From Alkalimarinus sediminis (GTDB lineage: Bacteria > Pseudomonadota > Gammaproteobacteria > Pseudomonadales > Oleiphilaceae), in contig NZ_CP101527.1 in the NCBI RefSeq assembly GCF_026427595.1, positions 1,621,001 through 1,685,000 on the forward strand: DNA of 64,000 bases. The letters are read 5' to 3'. Under the pieces are notes generated by a model, which saw only the letters and a program-made list of their open reading frames with translations, was not told the origin of the DNA and ran no database searches. Of the stretch, positions 27,036-36,609 are shown piece after piece (the stretch's first letter is position 1; each line of letters begins with the position of its first letter). The translations under genes and the position numbers were made by a program.

Positions 27036-30000
27036 CGTTATTGCCTCCTATTGTTTCAGCATCCGTAGTGTTGCTTTCACCGCTATCAACACTATCAACA
27101 CTATCAACACTATCAGCGCTATCAACGCTATCAACGCTATTACCGAATAACCCATCTAATCGGTTTAATAATGCTTCGTCCACTTTAGAAAAATAGACAC
27201 CTGTTCTACGATCACCTTTCATACCCCTGAGATAGAGATAATATACGCCACCAAAATGGGTCTCAGGCCTGTATTGTGGGATTCTCTGCTTGAGATAACG
27301 GTGAAGCGCCAGACTGTAGATCAGGTATTGCAGGTCGTAGTAGTTATCTTGAATATTGAGTGATAATTGCTGATCATCATAACAATCATACTCATCGCCC
27401 AAATAGGTCGACTTATAATCCGCTACGAAGTACCGCCCTTGCCACTCGAATACCAGATCGATAAACCCGTGCATCATCCCTTTTAATGCAGGACCATCAG
27501 GCAACTGAGGGAATGTACTGCTGCGACGATGCTCTTGCAATATGCTACCTAGCGATCGTCGTGGGGTGTCATTTATGGGGAAGTAAAACTCCACCTCCCT
27601 GAGCGTTTTCGTCTTTGAGAGAGCGCTGAGTGATAACCCATCAGATAGTTCAGCATTGAGACACTCACTTAACCAATCAGTCAGTGCTTCTTGATCATCT
27701 TCTTCAAGTTCACCAAATCTAATTAAAGGTTTTTTAAGTGCCTCTGGCCATTTAGGTTGTTGAAAGTCGACGACTTCCAATACATCGTGCAAAAGATTAC
27801 CAGTTGCCGCTCCTTTTTTGAGTGTAAACCGCAGTTCAGTTTGCTGTTGGGGCTCTGCACCGTCTGACTCATCACTGTTGTCACGGTCTGGCTCAGCCAT
27901 TACCCCGTGCTTTAAGTTTCGTGTTAAGGCTGAGAAGGAGCTAATCCACCAGTCGTCATCAATCTGTCGCGTCATTCGTTCAACGGTTACATGTAAGGTG
28001 TCGGCGTGGGTATTAACCGCAGTGTTAACGGTTAAAAGCGCTTTGCTAACACCCTCTGCTAAGACATTATCACGACTCTCTTCACTATCGCTACCACTAT
28101 CACTATCGCTATCACTGTCCTGTATTGTGGCGTTTATAACTTCTGCACTAAGGGGCGTATCAGCAACTACTGTCGAGATGGCATTTAACAGCTCATCTCC
28201 TTTTTCGAGCCCTAACATTAAGCCTAAAGGTGACCTTTGGTAGTCTGCAAAAGGCGTTACGCCGACATAGCAAGCGTACTTTGCACGAGTGATAGCAACA
28301 TAAAGCAGTCGAACATCTTCAGCCGTTCGCTCTCGTTCAGCGGTTTGCTCGATTGCTTTGTCGTTGCCGACGTATACCTTAGCTTCTTTGGTTTGCTCGT
28401 CATGATATGAATAATACGCTGGTTTTTGCTTATCCATACCTTTAGCCCGGGTAGCAAAAGGAATAAATACCACAGGGTATTCCAGTCCTTTGGAACCATG
28501 CAGTGTGACGATTTGAATAAGATTGTCGTCGCTCTCCAATCTAAGTTCTGAAGCACTGTCGGCTGCTGGAGTTTCTATCTTTTCTTTCAACCAACTTAAC
28601 AACTCCCATGGTTGACGATGCTTCTGACTAGCGGTTTGCAAAAGTTCTAATAGATGTAAGGTGTTCGTTAAGGCCCGCTCATGGCGATCACAATCAGGTT
28701 TATAAGTATCGTGAATCAGATTTAATAAGGTCGCCATTAAACCGTTTCTAAGCCAGCTTTTTCTTAGTGCTAGAAAGCGGTTACGATGCTCCTCCCAGAA
28801 CAGTTCATCTTCTTGCAGTCGATACAGTTGTTGACTATCCAGGCCACACAGCCGAGTAGACAGTGCTGCAATCAGCATTCGGTCATCTTCAGCTAACAGA
28901 ATCCCTGTAAGCACTAACAACAACTCAGAGGCCTCAGCACTTAAAAAGACATTTTCTCGATTACTCAGATACACAGAAGCGTAACCATAGTTTGATAACG
29001 CTAGCTGCATCACTTCTGCTTCGATGCGGTCTCTTACCAGTATCGCAATATCCTTCTCTTGCAGTTGGGTCGCCACATTGGTGTTGTGACTCTCCTGTCC
29101 ATCCTCACTCGTTACACTTAAAAGGTGTTGAATTTCAGTAGCACACCAGTCTGCAATCACAGTTCTGAATTTTTGGTTATTGGCACTCTTGCCGTAATTG
29201 TCATCCTCTGGAAAATAAATATATTTCAGAGGCTTGCCAAACATTCTTGAGAAATCACTTTTATCTGCCTGAGGGGCAGATTTAACCGGTATATAACCTA
29301 TTCCATAATTAAATACATGGGTGGTTTGCTCTGCTGAAGATAAATTTTCAGGTATAGCCTGGCCGTAAAAAAGCCGGTTATAGCCTTCGATCATCAACGA
29401 TGAAGATCGCCAGTTGGTATCCATGTGCCACTGTCGGTCAGAGTGATCCCGAGCGGTTAAATATGCGAAAACATCCCCCCCTCTAAAACCGTAAATCGCC
29501 TGCTTAGGGTCGCCTATCATATAAAGTGCCGTTGAACAGGGCTGATCACAGCCTGGACGATTATAAATTCGGTTAAATATCGCGTATTGTGCGGGGTCGG
29601 TATCCTGAAACTCATCCACTAAGGCGACGGGGTACTGTGCCACCAGCTGAGTAGCCAACGCTTCGCCTGTTTCACTCGCTAAGCTTTGCTGCAACGAAGT
29701 GACTAGATCATCAAAATCCATTACCGCAGATTGCTTTTTGCGCTCAACAATCGTTTGACTAATAGATGACAATGCATGAGTGATGATCGCGTCTGCTTGA
29801 GCCCTGCTAATCTCTTTCTCTATTTCAGAGGCTTGCTGTTTAAGCGCTTTTAAAGGCTCAAATATCTGATTCAACTCAGTTTTAATCTCTGCTTGTTTGC
29901 GAGCATAGCGCTTACCATCAAACACTGATGCCGCACTTTTTGGCATCGGGTCTAACCCTTCACTGTTTAGCCATGCAATGAGCTGGTTATACTCATCCTC

Positions 30001-30723
30001 TCTGATCGTCTTATCTTTATGACTGTCGATTAGCTCTCTAAACACCACGTCCGCGTGTTGTTGGATCAGTTCACAAGCCTCTGCTTTTTTACACCTAAAG
30101 GATTGTATTATCTTTTCTGGGCTACTCCCCTCTAGGGGCTGAGTATTACCAAGCAAGGATCTAAATGTATCCGCAAACGACTCTGGTGATGGGTAATAGT
30201 TTGTAACCGTAAGAAAGTCATCAGGCGTTGCTTCGAGAACTCGATACCAATCCCGTACGGCTTCGAGTTTTAGTTCAGCGCTGTCAACCTCCATCTCAAG
30301 ATCGAACGGCAATCCGCTTTCAAAAGCGTGCTGAGAGAGCACCCGCTTACAGAACCCATGAATGGTAAAAATGGCGGCTTCATCCAGATCACCGATGGCA
30401 GAGCGTAGTAGGATACTGGCTTCTTCTTGAGTGACGACTGATTCGAGGTTTTGATAAAACGCATCCTCCGAATCTCGCTTCCCCCACTGGGCCAGGGTAT
30501 CTCTCAACTCTGCATCAATCCGCCCCTTTAGCTCTTCAGTAGCGGCTTTAGTAAAGGTTACCACCAATAAGTTCTGCACCTTCAGCTTGCGCTCTAATAG
30601 CAATCTTAAATAGATTCGAGTGATATTAAAGGTTTTACCGGTTCCAGCACTGGCTTCGATAAGGTGAATACCTTCAAGCGGAATCAGGTGTGCATCTAAC
30701 GACTCTACCGTTTTGTGGTTCAC
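27028..30723 (-). CDS. recB: RecBCD exonuclease V beta subunit RecB
   Basis: 1231 residues. It is the 3'-5' helicase and nuclease of RecBCD. Walker A ASAGTGKT is at 24-31; PVALVDEFQDTDPAQYAIF, LQIVTLHGSKGLEYPVVFIP-type motifs and LYVAITRAKYA follow. The C-terminal nuclease keeps GFIDLVFEW and D1102-Y-K1104 (ADYKST). Two low-complexity inserts are unusual: an SDSDSDSGSDSEES run about residues 873-886, between the helicase and nuclease parts, and a VDS-triplet run about 1196-1213, encoded by six 9-bp repeats at the C-terminus beyond the nuclease. The start overlaps the recC stop by 4 bases (ATGA). Confidence 0.97.
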   Translation of the reverse strand: MNHKTVESLDAHLIPLEGIHLIEASAGTGKTFNITRIYLRLLLERKLKVQNLLVVTFTKAATEELKGRIDAELRDTLAQWGKRDSEDAFYQNLESVVTQEEASILLRSAIGDLDEAAIFTIHGFCKRVLSQHAFESGLPFDLEMEVDSAELKLEAVRDWYRVLEATPDDFLTVTNYYPSPESFADTFRSLLGNTQPLEGSSPEKIIQSFRCKKAEACELIQQHADVVFRELIDSHKDKTIREDEYNQLIAWLNSEGLDPMPKSAASVFDGKRYARKQAEIKTELNQIFEPLKALKQQASEIEKEISRAQADAIITHALSSISQTIVERKKQSAVMDFDDLVTSLQQSLASETGEALATQLVAQYPVALVDEFQDTDPAQYAIFNRIYNRPGCDQPCSTALYMIGDPKQAIYGFRGGDVFAYLTARDHSDRQWHMDTNWRSSSLMIEGYNRLFYGQAIPENLSSAEQTTHVFNYGIGYIPVKSAPQADKSDFSRMFGKPLKYIYFPEDDNYGKSANNQKFRTVIADWCATEIQHLLSVTSEDGQESHNTNVATQLQEKDIAILVRDRIEAEVMQLALSNYGYASVYLSNRENVFLSAEASELLLVLTGILLAEDDRMLIAALSTRLCGLDSQQLYRLQEDELFWEEHRNRFLALRKSWLRNGLMATLLNLIHDTYKPDCDRHERALTNTLHLLELLQTASQKHRQPWELLSWLKEKIETPAADSASELRLESDDNLIQIVTLHGSKGLEYPVVFIPFATRAKGMDKQKPAYYSYHDEQTKEAKVYVGNDKAIEQTAERERTAEDVRLLYVAITRAKYACYVGVTPFADYQRSPLGLMLGLEKGDELLNAISTVVADTPLSAEVINATIQDSDSDSDSGSDSEESRDNVLAEGVSKALLTVNTAVNTHADTLHVTVERMTRQIDDDWWISSFSALTRNLKHGVMAEPDRDNSDESDGAEPQQQTELRFTLKKGAATGNLLHDVLEVVDFQQPKWPEALKKPLIRFGELEEDDQEALTDWLSECLNAELSDGLSLSALSKTKTLREVEFYFPINDTPRRSLGSILQEHRRSSTFPQLPDGPALKGMMHGFIDLVFEWQGRYFVADYKSTYLGDEYDCYDDQQLSLNIQDNYYDLQYLIYSLALHRYLKQRIPQYRPETHFGGVYYLYLRGMKGDRRTGVYFSKVDEALLNRLDGLFGNSVDSVDSADSVDSVDSVDSGESNTTDAETIGGNNDA
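27083..27136. repeat. Six 9-bp tandem repeats in the 3' end of recB
   Basis: Units CTATCAACA x3, CTATCAGCG, CTATCAACG x2 (on the + strand) encode the repeating Val-Asp-Ser/Ala-Asp-Ser tail of RecB. Being a multiple of three, copy-number change would alter tail length without a frameshift. The repeat also lies close before the recD start. Confidence 0.85.
28083..28119. repeat. Short TATCGC/TATCAC-type repeat encoding a Ser-Asp run in RecB
   Basis: Imperfect 6-bp units (CACTATCGCTACCACTATCA and onward) encode alternating serine and aspartate in an interdomain linker of RecB. The length is likely variable between strains. Confidence 0.65.
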
Positions 30724-33700
30724 GACTGGCGCTCCTCTAATGATGCAAATAAAGGGCTATATAGATTAACGATTGCCTGTTCCCACTGACCGGGCCAGTT
30801 AGGTTGCTGCTGCCAAAACCACTGTATATAAGGGTCAAATGCTAACCCTCTTTGATTATAACTATCACACCAAAGGGTACTAAAGTCTGAGGCCGAAAAG
30901 GTTTTTCCTGCATTTGTTTTTTCGAAGATCTTTTTAGCCAACTCGGCGTTAATCAGCTTAGGAGAGATCATCCCTTCCTCCCGCTCTGCTAGCCATCTTT
31001 CAAGCTCTTGCAGTGGGTCTACTACCAATCCAAATGCCAGTGTTTGATAGCCTTCATTTTTCTGGTCGCGATAAACACCAATGGTAGCGTCTATTGTTGG
31101 CAAAACAGAACGCTCTGATGCAATTGAGACAAACAGGTGATAAAGCCACATTCGAACCAGATCTTTACCTTTTGGGTCTGCAGGTCGCCAAAATATAACC
31201 GTTGAGCCACTCAATAAAAATGAAGCTGTAAGATTATAGTTGCCAATGGTTAGTGTTAATCGTTGGCGCTCTACAGGGTGTTCAATAACGCTAGCAAGCG
31301 CACTGGAGAAAACTTCTGCCTGCTCTTTCCAGTCATCTAATTCTAACTCTGTGCGAGGCGTATCTGGCAAATCCCCTCTTAATCGTTCATGGGCAATACG
31401 CAACTCTAAATCTTCGCCATTAATACTGCTATTGATAAGCTCTGATTGAATAATGTAACGGTCAAGAAAGTTAGTGGTGAACGGCTCAGCGTCTTCAGGC
31501 ATATCAACGGTAGCGGCGTTCAAGTATAACTTGAGCTGCTCGATTCCCATTGCCCTATATGGGTTATCAAAAAATGAAACAAGCCGTTCGATATCAAGCT
31601 CTATTAACGATGGTTCTAGCTCAAGAGTTATATCTGACTCTGCTACGCGCTCTGATTTAATCGGGTTAAGGTTATTACGAGGCTCAGCGCCTGCTCCCAG
31701 CTTCAGCCAACGTTCATTAAAGCCAAAGTGAGGAAAGAGATAGTTTTTCTCACTAAAAGGTTGCAAAGGATGACGTTTTAACTGGGTGTCAGGGTCCCAA
31801 CCATAGCCTGCATTAAGATAGTCTATCAGCTCTTTTAATAGCAAAGACGGTTGCCGCTCTTGGTTGTTTTTAATATCACTCCCCTGATAACTTAGGTAGA
31901 GTTTATCTCGTGCTGAGATTAACGCTTCAAGAAACAGGTAGCGATCATCCCCTCTGCGTGATCGGTCCCCCAAGCGTGGTGGTGAATCGGCGAGTAGATC
32001 AAACCCCATCGGCTGACGTTGTCTTGGAAAGTCACCGTCATTCAAACCGAGAATAGCGATCACTTTAAACGGCACACTTCGCATAGGAATCATCGAGCAA
32101 AACGTTATCTGTCCGGTCATAAAACTTTGACCTTGCTGCGGCTGACTAAAACAGTTGTTTAAGTACGCTGCGACAACCGGTAGTGGTAATGTGCCATTAA
32201 AATTTGCGGTAGCCGTATTTTCGGCCAGTGTGTTGATCGCAGTACTTACAATTTGGTAACCACTGGAGTCTTCGTTGGTTTCATCAAATGTGCTTTCTAA
32301 TAACTCACCTAAGAATTTTTGCCAGTTATCTGGCGTGCGCTCTTGTGTCAGCTCACGCGCATAGTGCTGGAGATTTTCGATTAGCCTCAACAGCTTTCCG
32401 AGTTTATCGGCATAACTCCCTTCTACCCATGGTAGCGTTAGCATTTGAGTGCCATCAGAAGATTCATAGATTTGCTCATAGTCAGCCTGGGCAAAGCCTA
32501 TTAATAAACGATCTAACCCCTGCTTCCAGGTAAAACGATCATTACTTTCAGCTTTACCTGTAACTCTACGCTTATGCTCATAATTCAAGCCCCAATGAAT
32601 GGCCGCTACCGATAGCCAGTGGGTATAGAGTTCGACATCAGTGTTATCTAACCCAAACTTGCTTTGCACGGCGGGTATTCTTAGATAACCCAAAATTTGA
32701 CTGACCTGAAAGCGACTATCTGGCAAGGTTAACAATTCGGTAAACGCCTGAATAATCGGCTCTAAGTCATTCAGCTTACGGTCAGCAATTGAACAAGGTA
32801 ACTGTGGGTCTGTTTCTTCACCAAACGATCGCCCTCGCTTAAACACCGAATCGATATACGGGGCATAGTTTTCAACTTGAGGGCTCATCACCAATACATC
32901 TTTAGGGGTGAGTGAGCTATCTTCCCTAAATTGCATCAACAGCCAGTCATGCAGTACCTGTATCTCTCTCAACGCACTATGAGCTGAGGCGACCGTAACA
33001 CTACCATCCAACCCTTCACCAGCATGGCCCAAAACGTTTTGATGCCCTTCATTAACTACTTCAAGCTCCAATGAACCTTGCTGTTGTTCACTGCGACGAT
33101 CTGACAAGGTTAAGATATCATCTTGAATACGGTGTAAAAGAGTATCTCGTCCTGCACTATAAAATAGTGGTATTTCGCTATCTGAACGGTCACATAGAAG
33201 CTTTAAACACTCCTGCCCTTGTTGTCCGAGATTGGCTAAAAGTGGGTTACCTATCTCATCTGCAATTGCAGATAGCGACTGCCCTTTCTCAACCCATTTA
33301 GCACGTTCACGTATCTGCGTTTTTTCACTTCTTAAGTCACCCCAATATTCATCAGAAGGGTTAAGCATAAAAAAGTGAACATCAGAATAGGATGAAATAG
33401 CTTTAATAAAGTCCATCCACAAAGGCGGTAGCGCATTAATACCAAAAACAAATATGCGCTGCGGCAATGAGCTAGGTTGAGTCTGGAGTTTAGCGATTGA
33501 TTTTTCAATCAATGTTAACGGTGGATCCCCTAGGCGCTGATAGACATTCTTCCATAGTTTGCCCTGCCAGTGTCGTGCTATAGGGTCGTTAGAGTTACCG
33601 CCCGACTGCCAGTGTATTATCCATTCTGGCCGATAGATTAAATACTGTTCAAAAAGGTCGGCTAACTCCCTTGCCAGCTGAAATCGTTTTAACGAGTCAC

Positions 33701-34076
33701 TCTTACCGGTAGCAGGATCGAGCCAATAATGTTTGGCCTCTAAACAGCTTTCATCACCTATAAAGCCATCATCAGCCAACGCTTCATAAATGGCCCATAT
33801 AAGGACTTCGCGACTATAGGGAGATACATCAGGAAGAGATTCTTCAGATAAAATCTGATTGATTAAACCCCAAAAGAAATTACCGGGTAGCGGGTAACGG
33901 GCGTTCATGACTATCCCTCTGCGGCTCGCTAATTCGAGGGATAACCAGTGATGCATACCGTGGTTTTGAACAACAATAGTATCTTCAGATAAGGGCTCTT
34001 TGGCGGGCATCTCGAGCAATCGACTTAACAGCGTTACCAGGTCTTCCATGCGATTACCTGGATAAAAATTCAACAT
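30720..34076 (-). CDS. recC: RecBCD exonuclease V gamma subunit RecC
   Basis: 1118 residues, the standard RecC length. It recognises Chi and holds RecB and RecD together. Typical segments are MLNFYPGNRMEDL at the start, IVVQNHGMHHWLSLELA, LPQRIFVFGINALPPLW, DVLVMSPQVENYAPYI, FCSMIPMRSVPFKVIAILGL and NDGDFPRQRQPMGFDLLA. The inactivated-helicase fold and C-terminal part (DKLYLSYQGSDIK) match the family. It is the first gene of the leftward operon, its stop overlapping recB by 4 bases. No Chi-like motif can be assigned for this organism. Confidence 0.97.
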   Translation of the reverse strand: MLNFYPGNRMEDLVTLLSRLLEMPAKEPLSEDTIVVQNHGMHHWLSLELASRRGIVMNARYPLPGNFFWGLINQILSEESLPDVSPYSREVLIWAIYEALADDGFIGDESCLEAKHYWLDPATGKSDSLKRFQLARELADLFEQYLIYRPEWIIHWQSGGNSNDPIARHWQGKLWKNVYQRLGDPPLTLIEKSIAKLQTQPSSLPQRIFVFGINALPPLWMDFIKAISSYSDVHFFMLNPSDEYWGDLRSEKTQIRERAKWVEKGQSLSAIADEIGNPLLANLGQQGQECLKLLCDRSDSEIPLFYSAGRDTLLHRIQDDILTLSDRRSEQQQGSLELEVVNEGHQNVLGHAGEGLDGSVTVASAHSALREIQVLHDWLLMQFREDSSLTPKDVLVMSPQVENYAPYIDSVFKRGRSFGEETDPQLPCSIADRKLNDLEPIIQAFTELLTLPDSRFQVSQILGYLRIPAVQSKFGLDNTDVELYTHWLSVAAIHWGLNYEHKRRVTGKAESNDRFTWKQGLDRLLIGFAQADYEQIYESSDGTQMLTLPWVEGSYADKLGKLLRLIENLQHYARELTQERTPDNWQKFLGELLESTFDETNEDSSGYQIVSTAINTLAENTATANFNGTLPLPVVAAYLNNCFSQPQQGQSFMTGQITFCSMIPMRSVPFKVIAILGLNDGDFPRQRQPMGFDLLADSPPRLGDRSRRGDDRYLFLEALISARDKLYLSYQGSDIKNNQERQPSLLLKELIDYLNAGYGWDPDTQLKRHPLQPFSEKNYLFPHFGFNERWLKLGAGAEPRNNLNPIKSERVAESDITLELEPSLIELDIERLVSFFDNPYRAMGIEQLKLYLNAATVDMPEDAEPFTTNFLDRYIIQSELINSSINGEDLELRIAHERLRGDLPDTPRTELELDDWKEQAEVFSSALASVIEHPVERQRLTLTIGNYNLTASFLLSGSTVIFWRPADPKGKDLVRMWLYHLFVSIASERSVLPTIDATIGVYRDQKNEGYQTLAFGLVVDPLQELERWLAEREEGMISPKLINAELAKKIFEKTNAGKTFSASDFSTLWCDSYNQRGLAFDPYIQWFWQQQPNWPGQWEQAIVNLYSPLFASLEERQS

Positions 34077-34178
34077 ATTGAGCCCTTCTCTCTACGCACT
34101 ATTAACGGGGGAACCCACCCCTCATTATTTTAATCCCACTGCCATCACCAAAACGATGATAAAACACCGATTGCAAAC

Positions 34179-34388
34179 CTACTTCTGATGAATATATGGC
34201 TCTGTTTTTGTCGGGTCTAATAGGTGGTCAAGGTCTGTTCGCCTCGTGGCCATTAGCGCTACCCAGTCAGATACAGATTGGGCCCACTCACTACTCGGCC
34301 TTATTTGCGGTGCTGCAAATGATTTAGCAGTTACGCCGTTGGGTGCAAAAACAATTAGTGGCCCCAACTCATATGCTTTTAAGCTCAT
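34179..34388 (-). CDS. Small hypothetical protein
   Basis: 69 residues. Composition looks protein-like (YELGPLIVFAPNGVTAKSF, SSEWAQSVSDWVALMATRRTD), but no family is recognised and the ribosome site is weak (GAAG). It sits 102 bases upstream of recC on the same strand and 62 bases after the Imm22-like gene. It has no obvious membrane segment. It could be a real small gene or a chance frame. Confidence 0.4.
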   Translation of the reverse strand: MSLKAYELGPLIVFAPNGVTAKSFAAPQIRPSSEWAQSVSDWVALMATRRTDLDHLLDPTKTEPYIHQK

Positions 34389-34450
34389 ATATTTTCTACT
34401 TCACTAGTTGTTTATCAAAAACGCTAAAAAGTTTCTCAACGGTAAGTCGT

Positions 34451-34903
34451 CTAGATTAGTTCATATAAATTATCGGATTCATCGTCATAGTTAAACGCCC
34501 CTAGGAAAGTCGTATATTGATCTTTTTCTACTCCGGATATTTTGGGGCTATATTCGAAATCAAACAATAGAATAATCCAGGTAATTTCGTCTATATTCTT
34601 CTTTTTTGCCTTACTCATCAAAGTTGAGATATAGGATGTAGAAAACGAGCAGTGGCCTGCGGCTTCTTTTACTTTAATAGTGCCCGTTTGGGCTCCATTA
34701 GTTTCCATGTTATCAACCAAAAAATAAGCCAGGTTATAGTTATCTGACCATACATTGTTTGCACGACTCTTTTTCTTACTAAATCGCTCTTCAAAATAAG
34801 AGTCAGGGATATCTGTGTATGGGTGCTGAGATACCCAGACAGACACTTTATTTTTTTTAGTAAAATCGTGCCCTCTCGATTCACTACCAGGCATTGACTC
34901 CAT
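34451..34903 (-). CDS. Possible Imm22-family immunity protein (orphan)
   Basis: 150 residues. After a polar start, KVSVWVSQHPYTDIPDSYFEERF, a conserved-looking tryptophan (NNVWSDNYNLAYF) and SFSTSYISTLMSKAKKKNI leading to ITWIILLFDFEYSP follow the order I know from Imm22 (DUF4284) proteins. Those are small cytosolic proteins that neutralise polymorphic toxins. No toxin gene with a recognisable delivery domain is beside it. An orphan immunity gene could protect against neighbours' toxins. The assignment rests on remembered pattern rather than a search, and an uncharacterised small protein is the alternative. Its start is 34 bases after the RluA-like gene on the same strand. Confidence 0.5.
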   Translation of the reverse strand: MESMPGSESRGHDFTKKNKVSVWVSQHPYTDIPDSYFEERFSKKKSRANNVWSDNYNLAYFLVDNMETNGAQTGTIKVKEAAGHCSFSTSYISTLMSKAKKKNIDEITWIILLFDFEYSPKISGVEKDQYTTFLGAFNYDDESDNLYELI

Positions 34904-34937
34904 TAAACACTCCTTAAAACTTATATAAAGCTAGATA

Positions 34938-35609
34938 TTAAAAAGGACAGGGGCAGTTTGCATTAAATCGCTGACCCGAAGCTGGGTGCTCAAACTCAAT
35001 AGTCGTAGCATGTAGCATCAGCCTACTCCCCATAGAAAAAGCCTCATCGGTCCCATATAAATCGCAACCAAGAATAGGATGTCCTAACTCCCTGCTATGA
35101 ACACGAAGTTGATGAGTCCGCCCTGTCACTGGTCTAAAGGTAACTCTGGTAGATCTCGGCTCCATTAACCTTTCAATAACACTGTAATCACTTTTGGCTA
35201 CCTTACCCGTTTCATAGCAAACTTTTTGTAAAGGAAAGTTATCTTTATCTTTTATGATCGGTATATCAATAGTGCCACAATCCCCCTCAACAAGACCATG
35301 CAGCACCGCTGTATATGACTTCCTGACGGTACGAGCTTGAAACTGCTTAGTTAAGTTTGCGTTAGCGGCCTTGCTCAGCGCGACAACCAGTAGCCCAGAA
35401 GTACCAAAGTCCAACCGGTGCACCAAAGTCGCCGAGGGATACTCTTTAACTAAACGATAATGGACCGAGTCAAAATTTTGAGGATGCTTGCCTGAGAGAC
35501 TTAACAGACCGGTCGGTTTGTTTATCAGTAAAATATGCTCGTCTTCATAGAGGGTTTCTATTGAATCTTCACATAAAGGCACTATAAAAGGGTCTGCCTG
35601 AGGCTGCAT
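34938..35609 (-). CDS. RluA-family RNA pseudouridine synthase
   Basis: 223 residues, about the size of E. coli RluA and lacking an S4 domain. The catalytic motif HRLDFGTSGLLVVAL contains the essential aspartate. YEDEHILLINKPTGLLS near the start and RPVTGRTHQLRVHSRELGHPILG later are the other conserved blocks. It converts uridine to pseudouridine in 23S rRNA and/or tRNA. Whether it is RluA itself or another subfamily member (such as TruC-like) cannot be settled by eye. It is followed on the same strand by the Imm22-like gene. Confidence 0.9.
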   Translation of the reverse strand: MQPQADPFIVPLCEDSIETLYEDEHILLINKPTGLLSLSGKHPQNFDSVHYRLVKEYPSATLVHRLDFGTSGLLVVALSKAANANLTKQFQARTVRKSYTAVLHGLVEGDCGTIDIPIIKDKDNFPLQKVCYETGKVAKSDYSVIERLMEPRSTRVTFRPVTGRTHQLRVHSRELGHPILGCDLYGTDEAFSMGSRLMLHATTIEFEHPASGQRFNANCPCPF

Positions 35610-35739
35610 AAATGCCTACTAATAATCACGAATAATAAGATCTACCCACTATACTTAAATCGTGTAATATTTAGAACAAAAACAAGAGCCGAAAGTTTCT
35701 TTAAAAAGACTCAGCACTTTATTCTTTAGACCTCCCAGT

Positions 35740-36609
35740 CTATCTAGCCACCAAAACGCCCTTACCGTTTAACCAATACTTAAACATTAAGTAAAGCGCT
35801 ATATTAAGGTTCATGGCCAACGCATAGATCACAGCAACAATCGCAACTTCAGGGTTATCTAACAAAACAGCGGCCACAAAAATCCCGGTTGCACTATTTT
35901 GGATACCAACCTCAACACCAATCGTCGTAGTTTGCTGCTCATTCAAGTGAAATACGGCTGCTACAATAACGCCCATTATCATCGCGGTTAGATTTAAAAA
36001 GTAGGTCACAGGCCCAACTGAAGCAAGATATTCTTGTAGATCACCTCGCGCCTGATAAAATACTGCGATAACAATTAGTATAAATAATAAGGTAATCAAT
36101 CGATTCATTGGGGTTTCAATTTTGACAGCGAAACCAGTCCAAAAATATCTAACCAACATCCCGATCATTACAGGCACTAAGGTAATCGCAAACAGTTTTA
36201 TGCTGGTAATACCCACTGGCAGCTCTGTTACGGTTGATGTACCCATAAAGTGATTAAGCGCATAATTGACTACAAGGGGGATAGTGAAAACAGTAATACA
36301 GCTATTAATTGCTGTGAGACTAATCGAAAGCGCAACATCTCCTCTAGCTAGATAGACGATCATATTAGAGGTAGCCCCGCCGGCGCAAGCGACTATCACC
36401 ATCACACCAACCGCCAACTCTGGAGATAGGCCAAACTGGCTTGCAAAAAAGAACCCCAGCAGAGGCAAAAGTATTATTTGCCCAACTATGCCGATGGCTA
36501 CTGCTTTTGGGTAAATAAACACCCGTTTAAAGTCTGCCAGCGAAAGGGACGTGCCTACACCAAACATCATAACGGCTAAACTCAACGGGAGTATTATGGC
36601 AGTTAACAT
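35740..36609 (-). CDS. Bile acid:sodium symporter family (BASS) transporter
   Basis: 289 residues with about nine or ten hydrophobic helices. Family marks are GVGTSLSLADFKRVF near the N-terminus, ACAGGATSNMIVYLARGDVALS (the crossover helix) and TIGVEVGIQNSATGIFVAAVLL. BASS proteins move organic anions with sodium, and in bacteria the substrates are often keto acids or unknown. It begins one base into the stop codon of an OhrR-like gene (TAATG), so the two are translationally coupled and the regulator probably governs its level. The substrate is not deducible. Confidence 0.9.
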   Translation of the reverse strand: MLTAIILPLSLAVMMFGVGTSLSLADFKRVFIYPKAVAIGIVGQIILLPLLGFFFASQFGLSPELAVGVMVIVACAGGATSNMIVYLARGDVALSISLTAINSCITVFTIPLVVNYALNHFMGTSTVTELPVGITSIKLFAITLVPVMIGMLVRYFWTGFAVKIETPMNRLITLLFILIVIAVFYQARGDLQEYLASVGPVTYFLNLTAMIMGVIVAAVFHLNEQQTTTIGVEVGIQNSATGIFVAAVLLDNPEVAIVAVIYALAMNLNIALYLMFKYWLNGKGVLVAR

